From assembly GCF_020520425.1 (NCBI RefSeq), contig NC_079491.1, positions 25,101,449-25,165,448 on the forward strand: a DNA stretch of 64,000 bases. Direction: 5' to 3'. The stretch comes from Spinacia oleracea (lineage: Eukaryota > Streptophyta > Magnoliopsida > Caryophyllales > Amaranthaceae). Shown here in pieces: positions 1 to 9,704 of this stretch (position 1 is the stretch's first letter; each line of letters begins with the position of its first letter). Below the pieces are notes generated by a model. The model worked only from the letters and a program-made list of their open reading frames with translations. It was not told the origin of the DNA and did no database searches. The position numbers and the translations under genes are program-made.

Positions 1-337
1 GTGTTTTCACTTGCATTTCGCTTGTGTCTTCTTTTTAGAGAAGGGGAGAATAGGTGATCAAATGTTTTTGTTAACAGGCATTTCGAAATGGTATTTCCTT
101 TTCCTGGAAAGAAGTTGTTGCTTGCTTGTTCCTATATTCCTGTAAAAATGACACTATTCTTTGGTACTTTATGTATTCCTATGCTGTTGTGGAGTAGACA
201 TCCGTTGATTTATTTTGTTGATCATGTTGGTTTATCTGTTTCTTTGAATGTTCCAGTTTCTATTTAAAAAATTTGCACTTATCTCTGCATGTTGATATTT
301 GGTGCAGAATGACAGATGCCTGTCTTCTTTGGTGCAG

Positions 338-394
338 TATGGTCGTATTTTGGAAGTTGAATTAAAAGTTCCACCTCGACCTCCTTGTTTTTAA
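338..394 (+). pseudogene. SR splicing factor (SF2/ASF-like) RRM exon fragment
   Basis: An acceptor-like TTGGTGCAG is followed by 18 codons reading YGRILEVELKVPPRPPCF and then a stop. This resembles the start of the second exon of plant SR30/SR34-type splicing factors, where RRM1 reads YGPI.DI.LK.PPRPPGYAFVEF. The match ends exactly at the PPRPP block, and the expected GYAFVEFEDARDAEDAI continuation is absent. It therefore looks like a captured or decayed exon piece. The identity rests on one short motif, so chance similarity or a diverged relative is possible. Confidence 0.4.
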
Positions 395-581
395 CTGTAT
401 TCATACGTTAGAGTTACTCCTGAAGGAGTTGAAGCCCCCCGGAGTTTGGTGGATGCACCGATGCAGAACTGCAACAAAAGCTCAAAGTTATGTCGTCCGA
501 GTATCAGCCCTCCAGTCCAACAAATCATGATCCTAAGTGGAGATATATATATGTGGAGGATCGGTCCTCCCATCTAATACT

Positions 582-2650
582 AGCTTTAAGGAATTGAATA
601 TCGAGCCTGTTATTCCTCAGGGATTCCCATAACGGAAAGATACCATGGATTAATGGGGTCTCAAAATGATATCAGCTATCCAGGTTGTGGCAGAGATGGT
701 GGCTATTGGATTTGGCATCCTATGGATGCTTTCACTTCTCTCATGAGCCAGGTACTCTTTTTTGCTAATGTAAACGTGTTTCTGTGATAATTATAATGAT
801 AAAAATGCAAATTTTAGTATGTGCTACGTGCTACGTACTACGTACCTCAATTCAAGCCGTTGGACTTATGTACTCATGTATGACTATAGATAAATGTAGC
901 TTCAGCAAGTATTACCAGTACTTGGGTTTCATTTAGCATGAAAATCTTAATCGGCTTTCGAGGGATAATATATGAATTAAGATATTTGTTTAGGCCTTGT
1001 TATTTCATCCATTTAGTCATGTGCATTCAATTTCGTGTAAGCTAATGGTCTTAGACTCAAAATAACCAAATATGTAGTACGGAGTAAACATTTTCCCAAA
1101 AGGATGACTTAGAAAAGACAATCATTCACATTTTTCAAATAAATGAATCATGCAGTAAGCAAGGCGTCTCAAATCATGGGAAAAGTAAATAATAAAAAGG
1201 CTTCCTGGTGCTTTGTAGAAGTTCCCAACTTATCTAAGGGACTAAGTATCTTGCCCACACCATTACCAGTACCATTACCATTGGTGTCTTCACCTATAGT
1301 AGATTAAGGGTGTTGAGTTTGTTCCCTCAGTATCCTCACCCCCCTGTAATTTCAAGGAGAATGTCAGGGATGAAAGCTGTGAAAAACAGCACAAAGCACA
1401 AAAATGCTTTGCTGCTATTCTTAATTATTCAGTGTTATCAGAATATTCCAAGAGATTCTCAAGTTCGCGTGATTACCATTTTTAAGGTCTAGAGAACGAC
1501 GCTTCTTTGCTTTCTTTCTATAGAAATATGTGCTGAAAGAAATTAGTACTCTCAAGATAACTAGAGGAACAACGATTGCAACAACTACATTCGTAGTTTG
1601 TTTCTTCGTTCCTGCAATTTGCAGACAAACGGTATGAAATACAGGTATATGGAGTAGTTACTAGATATAATAAATACGAAAAAACATTATGAAAATAAGG
1701 AATTATACCTCTATATGTTATTGTTGAAATATGATGGTTAGGTGGAGGTGAACTGATAACACTGTTAAAAATTGCATCTACTACTCAATTACCATTACTG
1801 TTGGTGTTTGCACCTGACCTTTGGTGGATTGAGGGTGTTGGGTATGTTTCCTTACTCCCTGTAATTGCAAGGAGAATGATAATCCATCTAGAGCCTTGAT
1901 TGTTTAAGGGTTTGAGCAGCTTTGACCGATGGCCTACTTCGCTAGAAATAGGTAGAGTGGTTGTTTGAGCAATTGTGGCATCTGATTTTTCTAATTCTGT
2001 TATTTATTTTGAGAACTCAGTATTCTTCATGGTAATCACTTGTCTGTGCAATTGTGGCATCTGAGTCAATCCTTGTGAAGATATTTATAAACATTTTCCA
2101 AGACATTTTAATCTCTGTCCTACAAGACATTTTAATCTCTTTATTAGACAGTAATTTACTCATTTAGCCTGTAAATAGGCTGGACACTTCTGACTCCTGA
2201 TTTTTTATACCAAAGCTATTCCATGTACGACTCTATCTGGTGCAGGACTAAATTAAACTTATACAGAGTAACATGTAATTCTTGGAATCAGTCTCCTGAT
2301 GTATTTTTTATTTTTTTTGGTAATGCTAACTGCCATGTACATTACAGAATGATCATAAGGCATTCGAGGCTATCGAGAAAATGCTTTGCACTAAGCACGT
2401 GCTTATCGAAATGGGAGCAACAACAGCTTTGGCTCGGAACAACGCTCTGCAGTGGTCCCTCAAGCAAGTCGTTCCAGAGGAGTCCATAACTGATGCGGTA
2501 GCTCTAGATGTTACAAGTGTTACTGCTGAGGAGGCCACTAATACTACTATTCTGGAGGAGGCTCCTACTGTTGTTGTGGATGTTACAAGTGATACTGCCC
2601 TTGAAGCCACAAACACTACTACTCTGGAGGCCAACACTCCTGCTAAGTGA
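582..2650 (+). CDS. Possible last two exons of an unidentified protein
   Basis: Two open segments in compatible phase can be joined. Segment one runs to 751, ends ...FTSLMSQ and is followed by a GT donor at 752. Segment two starts after an AG at 2346-2347, runs 2348-2650 and ends in TGA. The second exon begins NDHKAFEAIEKMLCTKHVL and ends in a Thr/Val/Glu-rich tail in which VDVTS-type and EATNTT-type units repeat. The implied intron (752-2347) is about 1.6 kb and AT-rich. I do not recognise the family. The low-complexity tail and the lack of an upstream start leave open a decayed gene or a chance ORF. Confidence 0.35.
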
Positions 2651-3391
2651 CTGCCATCTGGATGTGGTGACCTACCCTATTTTGCTAAGCACCGCTTGCT
2701 ATATGTATAAAACACTTTGATGATCTTTTGGATGTTAATCACTACTCTAGGTGTAATATTAATTTCAATGCTATGTAGCATTTCCGTAGGTTTAATGTGA
2801 ACGTATGAGCTTGGAGCTTTTGCAAGGAACACGAAGACATCTACGCTTCATGTCCCTAGCGAACACTCCGTCATTGCTCCTTTTGTGAAACAGGAGACAT
2901 TTCAATTACCGCACTTCTAATGTATAATATATTGTCAGGGAGTATTTGCATCTATTAGTGCCCTGTTTCCTCGTTTAATGCAGTATTTCAACACTTTAAT
3001 ATATTAGATGTTGCAAATAAGGTTCCCGAATTAGCTTCCCTATCTTGGGGGACCGCGCGCGCGGTCCAACAACTAGTAGAATAAAGGTGATGAGAAAAAA
3101 AAATCAAAACAGAGGTAGAGAGAGTTTATTGTAGCGGTTAGAAGAAATTAGATATATTAAATAATTAGAAATTAAATTTGGTAGAAAATTTACTAAAAAT
3201 AAAAGCGTGACTCCTAAAATACTGCCAAAAATAGTAAATGTGACTCCTAAAAAAATATGGAGGAAATATGAAGAAAAATAGATCATTTTGAGTGAACAAA
3301 TATCATGAAAATTAATATTGACATGATAAAAATATACGGATTATGAAAATAAAAGGGGACGAAGAAAGTAATAATATGAATATGTAGATAA
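2651..3391. other. Intergenic, no gene seen
   Basis: AT-rich sequence without a credible ORF. A short GC palindrome, GACCGCGCGCGCGGTC, lies at about 3050-3065. Nothing else stands out. Confidence 0.6.
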
Positions 3392-4098
3392 GTCTAATGC
3401 AGGCCCGACGCTAGGGGTAGGCGAGGGGTGCGACCGCCTAGGGCCCAAGGCGGAAAGGGGCCCAAAATAATTGTCTACCCAGTAATTTAGTACTAGTAAT
3501 AAACAACACATTAATTACACATGTCATTTCCTTGGCTCATTGGTAGAAAGTAGGTTCTAAAGTTTTGATATCTACTAGATGTCTAGTGTTCGACTCCCCT
3601 TACTAACTCTTCTCTTTTCTTTTTAAACTTTGTCAATATTTTTATTTTTGTGTTTGACTTTTAGTACTCAGTTCTAATTGATATAACTATATTTGAGCAA
3701 AAAATGTTTATTTGATGGACTATGGGTTTATAAGTTTTAAAATAGATAAGCATTTTAATGAAGACAAAATTAACTGCTATTTTTATATGCTAAAAATGAA
3801 CCTTTATTTTCAAAAAATATCTCTTTACGCATATTAATTATCTTGTAATTAAGTGAGTATTTATTTTATTGAAATATTTCAAGAAATCGACTAGAGCCGG
3901 ATTTTGAAATTCTAGGATCCTGCAAAGGATATATAGTAAGTTTTTATTGATTTGAATTCAACAATATAATGGATTTCACAAAAACAAAAAAGAAAAAAAA
4001 GATGTAATTTCAGTTAAAGACGTATTATTTTGGAAGGGGCACAAATCCCTCATTTCGCCTAGGGCCCTCAAAATGTAAGGACCGGACCTGGTCTAATG
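3392..4098. mobile_element. Non-autonomous hAT transposon with 8-bp TSD
   Basis: The element proper is 3400-4090 (691 bp). It is flanked by GTCTAATG at 3392-3399 and again at 4091-4098, an 8-bp target-site duplication typical of hAT transposons. The termini are imperfect inverted repeats, CAGGCCCGACGCT at the left and the complement of CAGGTCCGGTCCT at the right. GC-rich sub-terminal blocks (GCCTAGGGCCC) occur at both ends. No transposase is encoded, so it must be mobilised in trans. Confidence 0.85.
3533..3598 (+). promoter_or_regulatory. tRNA-like Pol III A and B boxes inside the hAT
   Basis: TGGCTCATTGGTAGAA (3533-3548) resembles an A box and GTGTTCGACTCCC (3586-3598) resembles a B box. 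The spacing suits a tRNA-derived SINE or a tRNA relic. The remaining tRNA stems do not fold convincingly by eye, so this is a promoter-like relic and not a tRNA gene. Confidence 0.4.
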
Positions 4099-4518
4099 TA
4101 TTGTCAGAATTATTTTCCTGGATATGGAATTTTAATAAGTTCAATGAATATAACGTACCAATATGCCCATAAGACAATTCATGTTGCTTAGTTACTGTAG
4201 GGTTCGATCGTTTAATTATTGACGTGGGGTTCGTTTGACTGTTTGAGCTTCGGCCAAGTTCAACTATTCAACATCCGTGCACTCTCAATTCTCAAATATA
4301 CAGTCTGGTTCCAACTGGTCTTATTGATGAATACTTTTTGGTTTCGGCATGGATGAAGCCAGAATTTAATTGACGTTTTTAGATCATGGATGTAATTTCT
4401 ATGTTTATAATTATAACTGAAGTTATTTTATTAAAATATTGATCATTATTATAAAATGTAGAGGGAAATGTAAATATGTTTAATAGTATAAGGAAGTTAG
4501 CGTATTTCTGAGAGAAAC

Positions 4519-4838
4519 TTAGTGCATGTTTGGTATGAATTTTAAAAAAGGAAATGGATTGAAAATATTTAAAAAAGAGAAATGGTAGTGTTAAGTGTTA
4601 TCATTATTTGTTGTTTGGTATACCCAAGGAAATCAATATCTTATATCAAATTAGGGACTGCGTAAGGTAACACTTTGTTACCATAAGGTTAGGAATGGTA
4701 ACAAGTTGGAGGTAATGGTTACCTTCGAAAATGGAATGCGTTATCCAACTCTCAAACAAAACAATAGGTAATGGAATTAGTTAATTAATTCCATTTCCAA
4801 CATGACACTTGAAAAATGCTATACCAAACATGCTCTTA
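4519..4838. mobile_element. PIF/Harbinger-like MITE
   Basis: Inverted termini G(T/A)GCATGTTTGGTAT bound 4522-4835 (about 314 bp). Flanking TTA occurs at 4519-4521 and 4836-4838, matching the 3-bp target duplication of PIF/Harbinger (Tourist) elements. There is no coding capacity. Confidence 0.7.
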
Positions 4839-4984
4839 AGAGTAATAGGAGTACTATTTTCAGAGAATTTCAACAATATACAATCTATTGGAATTGATAT
4901 CCTTGATAAATATTGATAGTTATCCATTAGAAAAAAAACATTATTAACGAAGTGATTTTTCCGCGTAAAAACAATTACAACGGG

Positions 4985-5050
4985 ATTACCCGTCACAATT
5001 ATATCGTGAACGGAGACCATCATAAGTGACTAACCCGTCACAAATATTAT
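4985..5050. other. Short CACTA sub-terminal-like fragment
   Basis: Words such as ATTACCCGTCACAATTAT and TAACCCGTCACAAATATT match the GACGGG repeats found at the CACTA end at 60240-60534. Only a remnant is present and no terminus is visible. The rest of 4836-5509 shows no gene. Confidence 0.3.
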
Positions 5051-5509
5051 GTTGATCATTTGATTTTGCTAGATTTTTTGGCCTATGTTATGAAATGTGC
5101 AAATATTATATCGTAGAAATTTTCACATAAAGGATAAGATTTGTGCTCGTCAATAAAGTTTGTTATTAATGGAATTGTGTTGCAAATGGTTAAAAGTCAA
5201 TTATTTAGGAACGAAAAGATTATTATATAGCATAATACCCTAAAAGTCAAAACCAAAGGACGTATATCGTTGGATGTTAATTTAGATTGAGTCATATGAA
5301 TGTAGTTCGCATGTACCATGATTTCACTGTGCCAAACTCGTGGTGTATTATTTTTTGTTTTAAGTTTTCGGATTTTTCAAAATCAAAGACAAAATATGGA
5401 CTCTATAAAATGTACGGAGTAGTTCCAAGTTGTTATTAGTTTTTAAAATCAACATAATTATTATTATATATGATTATTTTTATTTTATTTCATGATTCGA
5501 TCTAAATCA

Positions 5510-5769
5510 TACTTCCTCTATTTTTTAATAATTGCACCATCTTGGTTTTAGCACTATTCACACATTCTTATATAGTTATTTTTTGTGATTTATATGCAAG
5601 GAAAAATATATTTATGTGGGATCTTGTTAGATTCGTTTCGAAATATACTTTCAAATTTTCAAATTTTTATAATTTTTCAAAATGTATAATGAGAGATATT
5701 AGTGGTTAAAATAGTGCATTGGCAAGCGTGAAATTCCAGATGGTGCAATTAAAAAAAATGGAGGAAATA
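5510..5769. mobile_element. Stowaway-type (Tc1/mariner) MITE
   Basis: The element 5512-5767 (256 bp) lies between TA dinucleotides at 5510-5511 and 5768-5769. Its inverted termini read CTTCCTCTATTTTTTAATAA at the left and the complement of TTTCCTCCATTTTTTTTAAT at the right, both followed by TTGCACCATC. This is the pattern of plant Stowaway MITEs. Confidence 0.8.
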
Positions 5770-6089
5770 TGATTTTCAAAATCATAAACCAAAAATAAAA
5801 AACTGAAAATTGACGATCATATTGAACCCGTCCTAAATTTTTATTTACAAAAGGTCTTGTGCGCACAAGGTGCACAATAAATTTATTGTACACCAAGATA
5901 ACTTTAACCCTTTTTTTTTTGTAACTTTAACCTAGTTTTGATTAACTTTTATATTAGTAAAAAATAAATTAATAGATAAATATTTTAGAGGGTTAAATGA
6001 TTAATTTTATACATTATTAGTTAGTTTGAAGAAATAAGTTTTACTAAAATGAAAAAATTTATCACTGAAAAATAGATAACTTTTACATA

Positions 6090-6312
6090 TATATGCTTAA
6101 TTATTAATTATTAATTAATAATTAATAATTAATAATTAATAATTAATAATTAATAATTAATAATTAATAATTAATAATTAATAATTAATAATTATTAATT
6201 ATTAATTATTAATTATTAATTATTAATTATTAATTATTAATTATTAATTATTAATTATTAATTATTAATTATTAATTATTAATTATTAATTATTAATTAT
6301 TAATTATTAATT
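6090..6312. repeat. 7-bp AT repeat in inverted arms
   Basis: A run of AATTAAT units switches abruptly to ATTATTA units, which are the reverse complement in rotated phase. The tract can therefore form a long hairpin. It sits directly before the CCAATAAGTTCAG block at 6313. Confidence 0.9.
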
Positions 6313-6464
6313 ATCAAGAAGTTCCAATAAGTTCAGATAAGTTCCAATAAGTTTCAATAAGTTCCAATAAGTTCAGATAAGTTCAGATCAGATAAGTTCA
6401 GATAAGTTCAGAAAAGATCAGATAAGTTCAGGTCAAATAAGTTGAACAGAACGCACCCTAAGTG
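6313..6464. repeat. Right terminus of a TAA/GGGTGCGTTCTG TIR element
   Basis: Tandem AAGTTCCAATAAGTTCAGAT-type sub-repeats end in GTTGAACAGAACGCACCC, followed by TAA (6462-6464). This is the same right end as the large element ending at 13108. No matching left terminus is seen upstream, so it is truncated or its partner has decayed. Confidence 0.7.
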
Positions 6465-6932
6465 ATTTTATTTAGTTTTTTCAAATTGTAAAAAATTAAG
6501 AAGAAAGACAATATCCGAAAGTCATTTATGCACTTTGTCTTCTCTAGAGGCCTTCAATAAGACCATAGTCTAGTCTAGTCTGGTACGTGTAAATTAAATG
6601 CAAAAAGTATAGATCAAATTCAAAGAATAGTTAATCAACCACACACTGAAAGACTGAAAGTGACTACAAAGTCTACAAGTAATAAGTTATGTACTTATGT
6701 CCCATTTCTCTAGTTCAGAATTCAGATGCATGCAATACAGCCAAATCAATTAGCTTCCCCATTATGACAAGCGGGCTCCATTTTAAAATGTTATTTGTAC
6801 AAATATTAAGACAAAATATGAAACGTGTATAAAAAAATGGGTGAATATTTATAAAATATGCATAAAGTAAGAAATATTTGTAAAAATTAAGGTGGTGTGT
6901 GTAAGAAAATAAATAAATAAAATATATATTGA
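6465..6932. other. Intergenic, no gene seen
   Basis: AT-rich sequence lying between two outward-facing termini of the same repeat family. No ORF or RNA gene is evident. Confidence 0.6.
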
Positions 6933-7055
6933 GGGTGCGTTCTGTTCAACTTATTTGACCTGAACTTATCTGAAATTATCTGAACTTATTGAAACTTATC
7001 TGAACTTATTGAAACTTATTGGAACTTATCTGAACTTATTGAAACTTATTACTAA
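6933..7055. repeat. Inverted copy of the GGGTGCGTTCTG terminus
   Basis: GGGTGCGTTCTGTTCAACTT followed by GAACTTATCTGAA-type sub-repeats is the reverse complement of the end at 6313-6461. The opposite terminus is not seen before 7369. Confidence 0.7.
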
Positions 7056-7369
7056 TAATAAATAATAAATAATTACTTCATCTGTATTTATTTAAGAGAT
7101 ACACTTGCCTTTTCTGGTCGTATTTATTTAAGAGATACACTTGCCTTTTTGATAACTTATCAACCCCACCATTTTAGCGTGCAAGATCTCATGAGAACAG
7201 GGGAAAAGATAAGGGAGTCCCCAGTTCACTAGTAAGATTCATCAACCTGCTCACTAGTAAGATTCATCAACCTTTTCATTGTGAGATACGATCCTTTCTG
7301 CATTAAACCAAATACGGATTACGGGGTACTCCGTATTACTCCAAATACGGATTACGGGGTATTCCGTAG
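7056..7369. repeat. Short tandem duplications, no gene
   Basis: TATTTATTTAAGAGATACAC followed by TTGCCTTTT occurs twice (about 7085 and 7123). AAATACGGATTACGGGGTA also occurs twice (about 7310 and 7343). Both look like local replication-slippage duplications. Confidence 0.7.
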
Positions 7370-7697
7370 TACTCCCTCCGTCTCTTTTTGTTTTTTACGT
7401 ATTCCATTTTGGGTGTTTCATTTTGTTCTTTACATTTCCTTTTAAATTGTCACATAATGCATTAATATTCTATCAAAATTTGTGCCCAAACATTATTTTA
7501 ACCAATTAAATCCATTGGACATTAAATATTTCTTATTTTCCCAATGTCAGATTTTGATAAAAGTGAAAACATTATAAATAAACGTAATTTTTCTTGTTTA
7601 AATAAAAAAAGTAAAGGAATATCAATGCACATTAAATATTCGTTAAATCGCATGAAAAAACATCAAATGTAAAAAACAAAAAGAGACGGAGGGAGTA
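7370..7697. mobile_element. Stowaway-type MITE (CTCCCTCCGTCTC)
   Basis: The element 7372-7695 (324 bp) is flanked by TA at 7370-7371 and 7696-7697. The termini are CTCCCTCCGTCTCTTTTTGT and its near-perfect inverted copy ACAAAAAGAGACGGAGGGAG. It has the classic Stowaway/mariner ends and no coding capacity. Confidence 0.88.
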
Positions 7698-8034
7698 CAT
7701 AATACAGTAAGTCAAAAACAGTCAACTATAATACACTAACAGGCTGGAATGTGGATGTTGATCAAGCCGCCACTCGCCACTCGCCACTATCTAAGTAAGT
7801 AGACAAGCATGAAGTATCCCATACAATCAAGTGGACTGACTGTGGACAAGCTAAGCTTACGTACATTTCTCCACAATACTCGGTTTATCTGGTGTCGGTC
7901 TTTGCTCTAGTTTGACCCCACACAAGAAATGAAAAAAAATATACATAACGTCATTAATTTATGTGATTTTAGATGAGTAAGGGTACGTTCTGTTCACCTT
8001 AAAAAAAATAAGTTTCAGTTCCAATAAGTTCAGA

Positions 8035-8085
8035 AATAAATAATAATAATAAATAAATAAATAATAATAATAATAATAATAAATA

Positions 8086-8121
<36 letters not shown>

Positions 8122-8715
8122 ATAATAATAATAATAAATAATAATAAATAATAATAATAATAATAATAAATAATAATAATAATAATAATAAATAATAATA
8201 AAAATAAAAATTAATAATTAAATAATTATTCTTATATTATTATTATTCTTCTTCTTAATATTATTATTATTCTTATTATTATCATCCTTATTATTATTAT
8301 TCGTGAAATATTACTATTATGATTATAAATAACCAAACACGATATTAACCCGAACCGATAAGAACCCAAATTCGGCGAAAATTGACCCATTACATTCAAA
8401 CCCGATTTACCCAATCTGACATGAAGATGACCGATATGATTCTCAAATCCGTTTAAACCCAACCCCTTTTCAACTCGTTCCCGTTTAAACCCGTACCCGT
8501 TAATACCCGAAACCGTTTCAACCCGTTCCCGTTTAATTCAGGATCTGTTAAAACCCGAACCCGTTTCAACCCATACCCGTTAAATCCTAAACCCGTTAAA
8601 ATCCGAACCCGTTTCAACCCGTACCCATAAAAATCCGAACACGTTAAAATCCAAACCCGTTTCAACCCATACGGCCGTACCCGTAAAAATCTGAAAACGT
8701 TATTTATTATTATTG

Positions 8716-8796
<81 letters not shown>

Positions 8797-8880
8797 AAAT
8801 ATTATTATTATTATTAATTATTAATTATTAATTATTTTTTATTTTATTATTATTATTATTATTTTAATTTATTAATTTAA
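8035..8880. repeat. Microsatellites and an AACCCG-rich block
   Basis: (ATA)n/(AAAT)n covers about 8035-8215. Degenerate units of AACCCGTTTCAACCCGTACC type cover about 8341-8700. (AT)n runs about 8718-8792 and (ATT)n about 8790-8885. The AACCCG block resembles the interior of the hAT at 24137-24692 and may be a remnant of a similar element. Confidence 0.8.
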
Positions 8881-9617
8881 TTATTATTATAAGTTCCCAA
8901 AATCCTCTCGATTTGGGCGAACTAAGGCAGACGGCCACGGTGTGCTGAAGGAGTCCCGGCACCGGCCAACCTGCGTTAAGTCTACGGCCAACCTCCGGTA
9001 AAGGTTTCGCCGGCGTCGTCTGGTATTGTGGGGGTAGGTTCGACATCTGTTGCTCGAGCAGGGGTGTGAAATAGGTGGTTTTCTGGTGTTGCGTGGGCTG
9101 GGGTTTGTTTTGTGGCGGTTCGGTTGTGACGGGGTGTTGTTACGGCGGTAAGGTTGTGACGGGGTGTTTTGGTGGTGTTGTGGCTGTGTGAAGACGGTGT
9201 TGTTGCGGCGGTGGTGGTTATTTGGGAGTTGTATGCGGTTTTGTTGAAGGCGGGAGTTGTATGCGGTTTGTTTGAGGGGCTGCGCCAGCGGTGGTGTTCG
9301 AGTTTGTTTGAGGGGTTGCGCCGGCGGTTGTGTTGCTGGTGAGCCGTAAGGGGGTGGTTGTTGGTGTTCGTTGGTGTTGAGTGTGTGCACCGTGGCTGTT
9401 TTCTTGGTGTTGTGCTAACTCGTTGGTGCTTCTTGGTCCCTATTAGTGTTGTGCTAACTCGTTGGTGCTTCTTGGTCCCTATTGGTGCTGCATTATCTCG
9501 TGGGTATTCCTTTTCTTTTCCATATTTAATGGTGCATTGACTTTCTACTCCAACTTTGTGGGGGTTTATTTTGTCTACTCCAGCATTGTGGGGGTTCTTT
9601 GGTTCTACTCCAGCATT

Positions 9618-9697
9618 GTAGTGGGTACGTTGGAGTTACTTTTTGGTTGAAGTGTGCTTGGTAGTGGGTACGTTGGAGTTACTTTTTGGTTGAAGTG
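9618..9697 (+). repeat. 37-bp direct duplication just before the RT ORF start
   Basis: The same 37 bases (beginning GTAGTGGGTACGTTGGAGTT) occur at 9618-9654 and 9661-9697, separated by TGCTTG. The second copy ends 7 bases before the ATG at 9705. It is part of a GT-rich leader that starts near 8890. Confidence 0.95.
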
Positions 9698-9704
9698 CTT
9701 TGAT

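Noticed and set aside
3533..3598. A functional tRNA gene
   Set aside because: A and B boxes are present but I could not fold convincing acceptor and anticodon stems. It is reported only as a Pol III-like relic.
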